Below are positions 15,045-22,560 of a DNA stretch of 27,167 nt, one piece after another. The position numbers were made by a program, and so were the translations under genes. The number at the start of each line of letters is the position of its first letter. The stretch's first letter is position 1. Source of the stretch: an uncultured Flavihumibacter sp. (GTDB lineage: Bacteria > Bacteroidota > Bacteroidia > Chitinophagales > Chitinophagaceae). The notes beneath the pieces were generated by a model that saw nothing but the letters and a program-made list of their open reading frames with translations, did no database searches and was not told the origin of the DNA. Location of the stretch: contig CAMLRX010000062.1 in the NCBI GenBank assembly GCA_946482545.1, positions 1 to 27,167 on the forward strand, given 5' to 3'.

Positions 15045-16460
15045 TCAGGCAACAATGTCTCCCAGCAAAGTGGCCTGTGTGGCGTCCTTCACTTTTACCA
15101 TGACGTAGTCGCCTTTTTGATAAGCATGGTTTCCTTTAGGGAACACCACCACTTTGTTTTGTGAATTTCTTCCCGCCCAATCGTGTTCACTTCTTTTGGA
15201 ATTGCCTTCTATTAGTACTTTGAAGGTTTTCCCGACATCGTTCCTGTAGCTTTCTTTGGAAAGTCTGTTCTGTACTTCCACCACTTCTGCCAGCCTGCGT
15301 TTCTTTACTTCCAGCGGTACATCGTCTTCGTAACGGCGGTGGGCCAGGGTTCCCGGACGCACACTGTAGAAGTACATGTAGCTGATATCGTATTTTGAAT
15401 ACTCCATGATGGAGATGCTCTCCAGGTGATCGGCTTCCGTTTCGGTGCAGAAACCGGTGATTATATCAGAGGTAATACTGCAATCGGGCATGATCTCGCG
15501 GATGCGGTTCACCTTAGCAATGTACCATTCACGGGTATAGGTCCTGTTCATCAGTTGAAGGATACGGGACGAACCACTTTGGACCGGGAGGTGAATACAC
15601 TTGCAGATGTTTTCGTATTTCGCCATGGTATGCAGCACATCATCTGTGATGTCTTTCGGATGGGAGGTACTGAAACGCACACGTAATTCCGGGGAAATAA
15701 GCGCCACCTGCTCCAGCAGTTCGGCGAAAGTGATGGGCTTTTCGTTTTTACCTTCCGGGGTGAAGTAGTAGCTGTCTACATTCTGGCCCAACAGGGTCAC
15801 TTCTTTGTATCCTTTTTCAAACAGTTCGCGGCATTCCGCGACAATAGATTGTATGTCCCTGCTGCGTTCGCGGCCACGGGTGAAGGGCACCACGCAGAAA
15901 GAGCACATGTTGTTGCAACCACGCATGATGCTTACAAAGGCAGTAATGCCGTTGCTGTCGAGGCGAACCGGGGCAATATCGGCATAGGTTTCTTCCCGGC
16001 TCAGCAATACGTTCACGGCTTTCTGACCGGATTCCGCTTCTTCTATCAGGCCGGGCAATGTACGGTAGGCATCGGGGCCCACCACCATATCTACCAGTTT
16101 CTCTTCTTCCAGTAGTTTCGATTTCAGTCTTTCCGCCATACAGCCCAGCACGCCCACTAATGTTCCAGGACGTGCCTCCTTTAATTTGCGAAACTCGGTG
16201 AGGCGTTTGCGGACAGTCTGCTCCGCTTTTTCGCGGATAGAACAGGTGTTCACCAGGATAAGGTCGGCTTCTTCCGAATTCCGGGTGGCACCAAAGCCTT
16301 TTTCCTGTAGAATAGATGCCACGATTTCGCTGTCACTGAAATTCATGGCGCAACCATAACTTTCTATGTAGAATTTCTTTTCGTAAGTATTCGGATCTGC
16401 TGCGAACGGAGCGAACGCTTCTCCCTGTCTGCTCTCGTCCTGGATCTTTGCCTCCAACAT
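15045..16460 (-). CDS. miaB: tRNA-2-methylthio-N6-dimethylallyladenosine synthase MiaB
   Basis: The 471-residue radical SAM methylthiotransferase makes ms2i6A at position 37 of tRNAs reading codons that begin with U. The N-terminal UPF0004 domain has Cys37, Cys73 and Cys107 for the auxiliary [4Fe-4S] cluster ([27 protein letters not shown]). The radical SAM motif CNNMCSFC has Cys182, Cys186 and Cys189. A TRAM RNA-binding domain ends the protein (about 405-471). The frame continues upstream to a Met at 16511, but that lies within the promoter; ATG 16460 follows the predicted start by about 15 bases. First gene of the miaB-secG operon. Confidence 0.95.
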   Translation of the reverse strand: MLEAKIQDESRQGEAFAPFAADPNTYEKKFYIESYGCAMNFSDSEIVASILQEKGFGATRNSEEADLILVNTCSIREKAEQTVRKRLTEFRKLKEARPGTLVGVLGCMAERLKSKLLEEEKLVDMVVGPDAYRTLPGLIEEAESGQKAVNVLLSREETYADIAPVRLDSNGITAFVSIMRGCNNMCSFCVVPFTRGRERSRDIQSIVAECRELFEKGYKEVTLLGQNVDSYYFTPEGKNEKPITFAELLEQVALISPELRVRFSTSHPKDITDDVLHTMAKYENICKCIHLPVQSGSSRILQLMNRTYTREWYIAKVNRIREIMPDCSITSDIITGFCTETEADHLESISIMEYSKYDISYMYFYSVRPGTLAHRRYEDDVPLEVKKRRLAEVVEVQNRLSKESYRNDVGKTFKVLIEGNSKRSEHDWAGRNSQNKVVVFPKGNHAYQKGDYVMVKVKDATQATLLGDIVA

Positions 16461-16481
16461 CTGAAAAATCTGTTTAGGGGG

Positions 16482-16512
16482 CAAAGATAGGGAATGAAAC
16501 AATGGTGACAAA
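16482..16512 (-). promoter_or_regulatory. Bacteroidota promoter for the miaB-secG operon
   Basis: Minus strand: TTTG (16512-16509), 19-base spacer, TATCTTTG (16489-16482). Both elements and spacing match the consensus exactly. Expected transcription start is near 16475, and miaB ATG is at 16460. The neighbouring outer-membrane gene runs divergently, with a 124-base spacer. Confidence 0.85.
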
Positions 16513-16584
16513 CTGGCAGAATGTGCTATTTTCAGTCAAATCGATTAACTTGTATCCTGTTTCCCCTTGTAACCTGCACCATTC

Positions 16585-18999
16585 ATGCGTTATTGCTTTG
16601 TTTTACTGCTCTTTTGTTTAAGCTTCCGCACAGAGGCACAGGTTCGTGCACCCTTATCGGGTATAGTTAAAGATACCAGTGGCGTGGTACTCGAAGGTCT
16701 AACCGTCTCCTTACAGGCCGGGCACGATTCTTCAATCTTATTTAATGTACGCACCAATACGCAGGGGAAATTTCATTTTGAAAGTATTCCTGTAAAAAAA
16801 TACCTGCTTAGAATTACCGGTACCGGGTTTCTTGACCTGGTTCTGAAAGATGTGGAACCCGGCAATTCAGAAGTGTTGGATTTTACCATGGAAACGATTG
16901 CTCCGCAAATGGAGGAAGTAGTGGTGGTGGCGGAAAAACCATTGTTTGAAGATAAAGACGGTGTGCTCACCATGAATGTTTCCGCTTCCCCCGCAGCTAA
17001 TAGTTCCAGCGCTGGCGAACTGCTGAAAAACATGCCCATGATGGCCAGCGATCCGGATGGGAAACTTTTGCTGAAAGGCAAAGAACCCCGTATTCTGATT
17101 GATGATAAACCCACCGGACTGAATGCACAACAACTGGCAGACCTGCTGGAATCGCTTCCAGGTTCAGCCATTGAAAAAATAGAAATGATGATGAACCCGC
17201 CCCCACAATACGCCAGTGAGGAAGGTGGGGTGATCAATATCGTTACTAAAAAAGGAAAGATTGGTTTTACCGGAAGACTGAATACATTTTATGGCACCCG
17301 CGGAGAAATTAACCTGAACGGGAACTTTTCCTACCGGGATAAGAAATGGGCCATAGATTTCATCGCAGGCAATTCACTGACCCAAACACCCGGCAGCAGC
17401 CAGTCGAGGCGGGAGAATTTCTATACCGATTCCTCCAGCCAGTTGCTCACGAACGGACGTTTCGACAACAGCCAGTGGCGGCCACATTTCAGGTTGTCGG
17501 GAGATTATGAACTCAACCCCGGTCATCGGTTCAACCTTGTGGTGCAGGGACAATACGCCGATCTGGATAACCTCAGTTTAACCGCCTACCGGAACGTAAA
17601 CCGGTTTAATGAGGTGTACCGGCTCAATACCCGCGCCAACGGTACTTTGGGTAACAATGTAACTCCCGGGGCCACGGCTTCCTACATTTTCAAAGGAAAG
17701 AATCCTGCCCAGCAATTAAAACTGATCGCAGGCATCAATGGTGGGTCATACGACAATACGCGTATCGCTACGCAACGCTTTCTTTCTCCCAAAGATGAAA
17801 CTGCCATCGCCCCGGATAGTATTCAACAGCAACTCACCAATAACGGGAGCCTCAGCGTGAACATCCGGGCCGATTATACACAACCTTCGGGCTGGAAGCC
17901 ACTCACGTTTTCCACCGGGTTCACGTTCCTGAACAGCAGAAACAACAACAAACTTGACGTATCCTATACCAATCGTGACAACGGCGCGCAGGTTCCGATA
18001 CCGCAGATGGGCAACGATTTTGTTTTTCTTCAACAAGTACTCGGTTACAGAGGGTCCGCCATCTTCAGGTTCAATAAAAAATGGCAGGTGAACGGGGGCG
18101 CTACCTTTGAGCAAACTGCTATGCGGTTCCGCTTTTTTACCGGCAATACCCCGCACAGTACGAACCGTTACGGGAATCTATTGCCACAAGCCACGCTCCG
18201 GAAGGAGTGGAGCGGCAACCGTACGGCTACCCTTTCTTACCGGAAAACCGTTCGCAGGCCTGGAATCCGAGAGCTCAATCCTACCGTGGATGAATACACG
18301 GACCCTTATAACATCCGGTTCGGGAATCCTTTCCTGGCGCCGGCGCTCGCGCACAACTATGATCTTACACTGGGCAAATACAAAGGCAAATCGTACGTGA
18401 ACTTTTCACTGGGATACAACAAGGTGGAAGACATTATCCAACAGATGCGGACTGCTATTCCAGGGGAAAAAACGCAGATCACGTTTGAGAACCTGGCAGG
18501 CAGGAAAGAATACGAAGCCGGTTTGTGGGGCGGTTATACTTTTTCAAGGAAATTCAGGCTGAACACCAGTATACATTATCTTTTCAGCGAATACCTCAAT
18601 AACGGACTTTCACAAATACGGTATCAGAATGGCGGCTCACTGAATGCTTCCATGAACTGGACTTATACCTTTAACCCACTTTTCCTGGTGGAAGGGAGTT
18701 CACGTTACCATTCCTTCGCCGACCCGCAAGGCCGTTCCAGGGCAAATCTTTCCATGCAACTCGGGCTTCAGCAAAAACTACTCAACAAAAGAATGACCAT
18801 TTCCATAATGGTGGTGGACCCGTTCAGGCAGCAGCAATTCAAATCAGTGACGTATAATGAGAAATTCACGGTTACGAGTGAACGCTATAGCCGCACACAG
18901 AACCTCAGGATTGGACTGGCTTATAATTTAACGCCCGCACCCAAACAGGTTTCCAAAAAACAAATTATGGATGCAGTGAAGACAGTGAAGGGGAGTTAA
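16585..18999 (+). CDS. TonB-receptor-like outer-membrane beta-barrel protein
   Basis: The 804-residue protein has a signal peptide (1-19, ending EAQ), then a carboxypeptidase-regulatory-like Ig domain at about 22-105 (PLSGIVKDTSGVVLEGLTVS). A plug-like domain follows (about 110-235, including RILIDDKPTGLNAQQLADLL and EEGGVINIVTKKGK). The rest, about 240-790, is a beta-barrel of the OMP_b-brl_3 type. The second half has many aromatic alternating strands, ending YNLTP. No SusD-like lipoprotein is beside it, so a polysaccharide-utilisation locus is not implied; substrate is unknown. No TonB box could be verified. The last 35 bases overlap the end of the convergent 'ABC transporter ATPase'-like gene. 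Confidence 0.87.
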   Translation: MRYCFVLLLFCLSFRTEAQVRAPLSGIVKDTSGVVLEGLTVSLQAGHDSSILFNVRTNTQGKFHFESIPVKKYLLRITGTGFLDLVLKDVEPGNSEVLDFTMETIAPQMEEVVVVAEKPLFEDKDGVLTMNVSASPAANSSSAGELLKNMPMMASDPDGKLLLKGKEPRILIDDKPTGLNAQQLADLLESLPGSAIEKIEMMMNPPPQYASEEGGVINIVTKKGKIGFTGRLNTFYGTRGEINLNGNFSYRDKKWAIDFIAGNSLTQTPGSSQSRRENFYTDSSSQLLTNGRFDNSQWRPHFRLSGDYELNPGHRFNLVVQGQYADLDNLSLTAYRNVNRFNEVYRLNTRANGTLGNNVTPGATASYIFKGKNPAQQLKLIAGINGGSYDNTRIATQRFLSPKDETAIAPDSIQQQLTNNGSLSVNIRADYTQPSGWKPLTFSTGFTFLNSRNNNKLDVSYTNRDNGAQVPIPQMGNDFVFLQQVLGYRGSAIFRFNKKWQVNGGATFEQTAMRFRFFTGNTPHSTNRYGNLLPQATLRKEWSGNRTATLSYRKTVRRPGIRELNPTVDEYTDPYNIRFGNPFLAPALAHNYDLTLGKYKGKSYVNFSLGYNKVEDIIQQMRTAIPGEKTQITFENLAGRKEYEAGLWGGYTFSRKFRLNTSIHYLFSEYLNNGLSQIRYQNGGSLNASMNWTYTFNPLFLVEGSSRYHSFADPQGRSRANLSMQLGLQQKLLNKRMTISIMVVDPFRQQQFKSVTYNEKFTVTSERYSRTQNLRIGLAYNLTPAPKQVSKKQIMDAVKTVKGS

Positions 19000-19495
19000 A
19001 ATACCTGCTCCCTAACCAGCTTTTTCCTGCCGGTACCAGCCAGTTGTTTTCCAGTTGTTCCTTTGTGGCCGCCAGGTTATTGAAGTATAAAGTATCTTCT
19101 TTTATGAAACCTTTCTCAATACCCCAGGGAATCTGGGCCATCGGCAGCAACTGTACTTTTCCTTCGATGGCGAAAGCCAGGTTTTGCCGGTCGAACATGT
19201 TAACGCTGAATTTTTGTTCGATCTCTTTGATGAGCCGCACTGAACTATCAGTACTGCAACCGCTTACGGTTACGGAAGTTTCATCGGCCATCAATACAAT
19301 GAACTGGCCGAAGAACATATTGGCGTAGCCCTTAACGGGATGTCCATGCGCATTCCATTGGGCCACGAAATTGTGCAGCATTTCTTCGATGAGCAATGCT
19401 TCGCTGATCAGAAATAATCTGGAGGACTGGTATATCCACACCCGGGAGTTCGGTGAAAAACCCTCGGGCAAAAGGTGTTTAAACTCAAAATTCAT
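18965..19495 (-). CDS. Conserved Bacteroidota protein, often misnamed 'ABC transporter ATPase'
   Basis: The 176-residue cytosolic protein has no signal peptide, P-loop, or ABC signature, so it is not an ATPase by sequence. The opening (FEFKHLLPEGFSPNSRVWIYQSSR) and HGHPVKGYANMFFGQFIVLM match a conserved family of Bacteroidota whose database name is an annotation error, from memory of the family. It probably forms a compact alpha/beta fold; a role is unknown. A TATCTTTG element directly abuts the ATG, so its transcript may be nearly leaderless. It is downstream, by 12 bases, of the Fe-S protein gene on the same strand, and its 3' end overlaps the outer-membrane receptor gene by 35 bases. Confidence 0.75.
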   Translation of the reverse strand: MNFEFKHLLPEGFSPNSRVWIYQSSRLFLISEALLIEEMLHNFVAQWNAHGHPVKGYANMFFGQFIVLMADETSVTVSGCSTDSSVRLIKEIEQKFSVNMFDRQNLAFAIEGKVQLLPMAQIPWGIEKGFIKEDTLYFNNLAATKEQLENNWLVPAGKSWLGSRYFNSPSLSSLHP

Positions 19496-19499
19496 GGGG

Positions 19500-19507
19500 C
19501 AAAGATA
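19500..19507 (-). promoter_or_regulatory. -7 element directly at the ATG of the misnamed ATPase gene
   Basis: Minus strand TATCTTTG, ending 5 bases before the A of ATG 19495, in the 12-base gap after the Fe-S gene stop. No -33 element at 19 bases. If used, the transcript would have almost no leader. Confidence 0.45.
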
Positions 19508-20287
19508 CTAAATCATGCTTTTCTCCACCAGTTCGGCGATGTCCAGCACGGCAACTTCTTCCTCTTTTTCTTCATTTTTAACACCATCTGTAAGCATGGT
19601 ATTGCAGAATGGACAGGCAGCGGCGATCACCTGGGCGCCTGTTTGTACGGCTTCTTTTGAACGGTCGAGGTTTACGCGGATGGTGCCGTTTTCTTCCTCC
19701 TTAAACATCTGGGCACCACCGGCGCCACAGCATAGTCCTTTGGAGCGGCAGCGTTTCATTTCCACCAGTTCCGCGTCCAGCGCGGCGAGCACTTCGCGGG
19801 GCGCTTCATAAATATTGTTAGCGCGGCCCAGGTAGCAACTATCGTGGTAGGTGATTTTTTTTCCTTTGAACATGCCGTCTTCCTTCATTTTGATGCGGCC
19901 CTGGTTGATCAGTTCCTGGAGGTAGGTGGCGTGGTGGATCACTTCATAGGTGCCACCCAGTTCGGGGTACTCATTTTTAATTGTATTAAAACAATGGGGA
20001 CAGGCGGTCACGATTTTTTTGATGCCGTAGCCGTTCAACACCTGGATGTTCTGGTAGGCCATCATCTGGAACATGAATTCGTTGCCGGCACGGCGGGCGG
20101 GATCGCCTGTACACATTTCTTCTTTCCCGAGAATGGCGTATTTGATGTCCAGTTTGTGCAGAATCGTTACAAAAGCCTTCGTGATCCTTTGTGCCCTTTG
20201 GTCGAAACTTCCTGCGCAACCCACCCAGAACAGCACTTCAGGGCTTTCTCCACGGGCAAACAGGTCCATCATTACGGGTATCTCCAT
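19508..20287 (-). CDS. CCG-domain (heterodisulfide reductase-like) Fe-S binding protein
   Basis: The 259-residue cytosolic protein has two CCG-type cysteine domains as in HdrB, GlpC or LutA/GlcF C-terminal halves. Second domain has the full set: Cys151, Cys186-Cys187 in LCCGAGG, and Cys225/Cys228 in CPFC. First domain is degenerate, with Cys24, a lone Cys59 in CTGDP in place of the CCG, and Cys96/Cys99 in CPHC. Such proteins ligate iron-sulfur clusters and pass electrons; the substrate here is unknown. ATG 20287 is chosen because the upstream frame to 20356 crosses the promoter. In relatives it often sits with a larger ferredoxin-domain partner, which is absent here. Confidence 0.87.
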   Translation of the reverse strand: MEIPVMMDLFARGESPEVLFWVGCAGSFDQRAQRITKAFVTILHKLDIKYAILGKEEMCTGDPARRAGNEFMFQMMAYQNIQVLNGYGIKKIVTACPHCFNTIKNEYPELGGTYEVIHHATYLQELINQGRIKMKEDGMFKGKKITYHDSCYLGRANNIYEAPREVLAALDAELVEMKRCRSKGLCCGAGGAQMFKEEENGTIRVNLDRSKEAVQTGAQVIAAACPFCNTMLTDGVKNEEKEEEVAVLDIAELVEKSMI

Positions 20288-20304
20288 CCTATGAAATTTG
20301 CCTT

Positions 20305-20336
20305 CAAACCTACATGATGCGTGTGAAACTACAAAA
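20305..20336 (-). promoter_or_regulatory. Bacteroidota promoter for the Fe-S protein gene
   Basis: Minus strand: TTTTTG-like -33 element (TTTG, 20335-20332), 19-base spacer, TAGGTTTG (20312-20305). Expected start is near 20298; ATG is at 20287. It is back to back with the plus-strand element at 20340. Confidence 0.8.
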
Positions 20337-20339
20337 ATG

Positions 20340-20347
20340 TATTTTTG
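20340..20347 (+). promoter_or_regulatory. -7 element for the first ATP-grasp gene
   Basis: TATTTTTG, an exact TAnnTTTG match. Its -7 box begins only four bases beyond the -33 box of the divergent promoter. No good -33 TTG at 19 bases. Expected transcription start near 20353, upstream of ATG 20357 and GTG 20371. Confidence 0.5.
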
Positions 20348-20356
20348 CGCCCTCAA

Positions 20357-20374
20357 ATGAACGAACGCGCGTGA
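20357..20374 (+). CDS. Possible five-codon leader ORF (MNERA)
   Basis: ATG 20357 opens five codons, Met-Asn-Glu-Arg-Ala, then TGA at 20372-20374. The TGA overlaps the GTG of the ATP-grasp gene (GTG at 20371-20373) as GTGA, the geometry typical of translational coupling. It is too short to judge from coding character and could be chance. Confidence 0.3.
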   Translation: MNERA

Positions 20375-21408
20375 AACTACTCTTTACCCGATGGCTGCAC
20401 TGGGAACGCCTGCCATTCAAAGTCCTTTATTTCCCACTCAGCTTTATATGGGTCTGGTATTGCCTGCGCAGCCGATCGTTCTGGTTCTTCAGTTCTTCCA
20501 ATCCAACGCTTACTTTCGGCGGTTTTCAGGGCGAAAGCAAAAAGGAAATGTACGAGCAGTTGCCAAAGGACCTGTATCCCAAAACCATTTACATTGAGCC
20601 CGGAATCACATTTGAGCAGGTGAAAAAACAGTTCAGCGATGCGGGTTTTTCTTACCCTTTCGTGGTGAAACCAGACGTGGGGATGAAAGGGATTCTTTTC
20701 AGGAAAATTGAACACGAAGAACAACTGGAAAAATACCACCAACGTATTCCGGTAGAATACATCGTACAGGACCTGATAGAAATGCCCATAGAACTCAGCG
20801 CTTTTTACTACCGTTTCCCGGGAGAAAAAAACGGGGTCATCACGGGTTTTATCCAGAAAGAATTACTGGAAGTGCATGGCGATGGAAAATCCACTTTGTG
20901 GGAACTGATCCTGGCGCATCCGCGTGCCCGCCTGCGGCTGGAAGAGATGAAACAACGCCACGAACACAGGCTGGACCGTGTATTGCCGGCCGGACAGCAT
21001 TTCTACCTTTCTTATGCAGGCAACCACAACCGCGGCGCGCGTTTTATCAACCTTTCCCACGAGATAGATGAAAGACTCACCAAAGTATTTGATGACCTGA
21101 GTAATTTTTCCGGCCAGTTCTTTTATGGGCGCTACGATATCAAATGCCATTCAGTAGAAGAGCTGAAAAATGGCAAAGGATTTTCCATCCTTGAATTCAA
21201 TGGAGCAGGGGCTGAACCCAACCATATTTACGATGCGGGTTTTACCTTGGCGCAGGCCTACCGCGAGATACTGAAACACTGGAAAGTGTTGTTCGAGATC
21301 AGCAGGTACAACCACCGGAACGGTACGCCGTATTGGGGATTTCTGAAAGGATGGCGTTTCCTGCGCCAGAGCGCCCGCCACTTTTCCCAACTTGAAAAAT
21401 TTGATTGA
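20371..21408 (+). CDS. ATP-grasp enzyme with hydrophobic N-terminus, paralogue 1
   Basis: The 345-residue protein is a D-Ala-D-Ala-ligase-like ATP-grasp enzyme, which joins a carboxylate to an amine or thiol using ATP. N-terminal residues 1-45 hold a hydrophobic segment with aromatics (VLYFPLSFIWVWYCLRSRSF), perhaps membrane contact. Then SSSNPTLTFGGFQGESKKEM (41-60) is shared with paralogue 2. ATP-grasp features: PFVVKPDVGMKG (Lys100), YIVQDLIEMP hinge, FYGRYDIKC (Arg254, Asp256), and the metal-site block ILEFNGAGAEPNHIYD (Glu275, Asn277). Starts at GTG 20371: the next internal Met is residue 60, and ATG 20314 lies upstream of the predicted promoter. The second paralogue follows after 41 bases. 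Substrate unknown. Confidence 0.8.
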   Translation: MKLLFTRWLHWERLPFKVLYFPLSFIWVWYCLRSRSFWFFSSSNPTLTFGGFQGESKKEMYEQLPKDLYPKTIYIEPGITFEQVKKQFSDAGFSYPFVVKPDVGMKGILFRKIEHEEQLEKYHQRIPVEYIVQDLIEMPIELSAFYYRFPGEKNGVITGFIQKELLEVHGDGKSTLWELILAHPRARLRLEEMKQRHEHRLDRVLPAGQHFYLSYAGNHNRGARFINLSHEIDERLTKVFDDLSNFSGQFFYGRYDIKCHSVEELKNGKGFSILEFNGAGAEPNHIYDAGFTLAQAYREILKHWKVLFEISRYNHRNGTPYWGFLKGWRFLRQSARHFSQLEKFD

Positions 21409-21449
21409 CCCGATTGTTGTATTTTCAACCCTCATCTTAAAATCCTTGC

Positions 21450-22511
21450 ATGAGTTGGTGGCAAAGTATGCGCAATCACCCGCGTTTCATCCGTTTTTTT
21501 AACTGGGAATACTGGAGTTTTAACACGGTATATGGTCCAATCTACCTGATCTTCGTTTTGCTTGGCTTTCGTGCCAGGAGTTTTTTCTTCTTCTCCGCTT
21601 CCAATCCAACCATTGAAAACGGGGGTTTTCTCAATGAATCCAAAAAGAAAATCTACGATATCATGCCGCCTGAATATTATCCCGCAACCCTTTTCTTTCC
21701 AAAAGGGACCTCCGGAGAAACGGTGATCAACCAGGTAAAAGCATCTCGCATTGTTTTTCCCCTTATCGCCAAACCGGATATCGGCGGAAGGGGCAGGGGC
21801 GTGAAAAAAATAGATAACGCGGAGGAACTCGTCGCCTACGCTTCCGGCGCCACACTCGACTTTCTTGTGCAGGAATTCATTCCCTACGAACTGGAAGCCG
21901 GCATATTTTATTACAGAATACCCGGAGCAGAAAAGGGCCATATTTCGGGTATCGTTTTCAAAGAATTTCTGACCGTGAAAGGTAACGGGAAAGACAATGT
22001 GGAAGCCTTACTGCAACAGGATCCCAGGCATATTCTCCAGTTACCCGTGCTCGCCCGGCAACTCGGGGATCAACTGCGATACGTTCCCGCCAACGGAGAA
22101 AAACTTGAACTGGTACCATACGGCAATCACGCACGCGGCGCTAAGTTCACGGACCACAGTTTCCGTGCCGATGCGCAACTAACGGAAACATTTAACCGTA
22201 TTTGTAACCGAATCAACGGATTTTATTACGGGAGAATGGACGTGCGTTTCGAAAGCTGGGAAAAGCTGGCGAAGGGAGAGGCATTTTCCATTATAGAACT
22301 GAACGGCGCCGGTAGTGAACCTACGCACATGTATGATCCCGGACATTCGATTTTTTTCGCCTGGAAAGAAATTATCCGCCACTGGATCCTGCTGTGGAAA
22401 ATCAGCCGGGCCAACCACAAAAAAGGTATTCCCTACATGCGTTTCTCGGAGGGAATGGCCATGTTCCGGGAAGACAAACGCATCAGTAGACTACTTGAAG
22501 AGATGAGCTAA
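21450..22511 (+). CDS. ATP-grasp enzyme with hydrophobic N-terminus, paralogue 2
   Basis: The 353-residue protein is a tandem paralogue of the preceding gene. Its N-terminus has the matching hydrophobic segment (VYGPIYLIFVLLGFRARSFF, 27-46), then SASNPTIENGGFLNESKKKI (49-68). ATP-grasp motifs: PLIAKPDIGGRGRGV (Lys108, more glycine-rich than paralogue 1), FLVQEFIPYELE hinge, FYYGRMDVRFE (Arg262, Asp264) and IIELNGAGSEPTHMYDPG (Glu283, Asn285). In the last block, 14 of 20 residues match paralogue 1. A tryptophan-rich helical tail (AWKEIIRHWILLWKISRAN) follows and is also shared. Probably co-transcribed with the first gene; the product they make is not known. Confidence 0.82.
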   Translation: MSWWQSMRNHPRFIRFFNWEYWSFNTVYGPIYLIFVLLGFRARSFFFFSASNPTIENGGFLNESKKKIYDIMPPEYYPATLFFPKGTSGETVINQVKASRIVFPLIAKPDIGGRGRGVKKIDNAEELVAYASGATLDFLVQEFIPYELEAGIFYYRIPGAEKGHISGIVFKEFLTVKGNGKDNVEALLQQDPRHILQLPVLARQLGDQLRYVPANGEKLELVPYGNHARGAKFTDHSFRADAQLTETFNRICNRINGFYYGRMDVRFESWEKLAKGEAFSIIELNGAGSEPTHMYDPGHSIFFAWKEIIRHWILLWKISRANHKKGIPYMRFSEGMAMFREDKRISRLLEEMS

Positions 22512-22533
22512 CGGTTCTTTCTATTCAAAAAAC

Positions 22534-22541
22534 TATCTTCG
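22534..22541 (+). promoter_or_regulatory. Possible -7 element (TATCTTCG) before the ABC ATPase gene
   Basis: TATCTTCG, a one-base variant of TAnnTTTG, 19 bases before ATG 22561. The same octamer lies before the thiolase gene. No -33 TTG is evident. Confidence 0.35.
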
Positions 22542-22560
22542 CTTCAACATTTATAATTCT

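Noticed and set aside
16461..16511. 17-codon N-terminal extension of MiaB
   Set aside because: It overlaps the -7 and -33 elements of the promoter, so it cannot be in the transcript.
16585..18999. Polysaccharide utilisation locus (SusC/SusD)
   Set aside because: No SusD-like lipoprotein or glycoside hydrolase nearby; the barrel is of the OMP_b-brl_3 type.
20288..20356. 23-codon N-terminal extension of the Fe-S protein
   Set aside because: It lies across its own promoter; Met at 20287 fits the start of related proteins.
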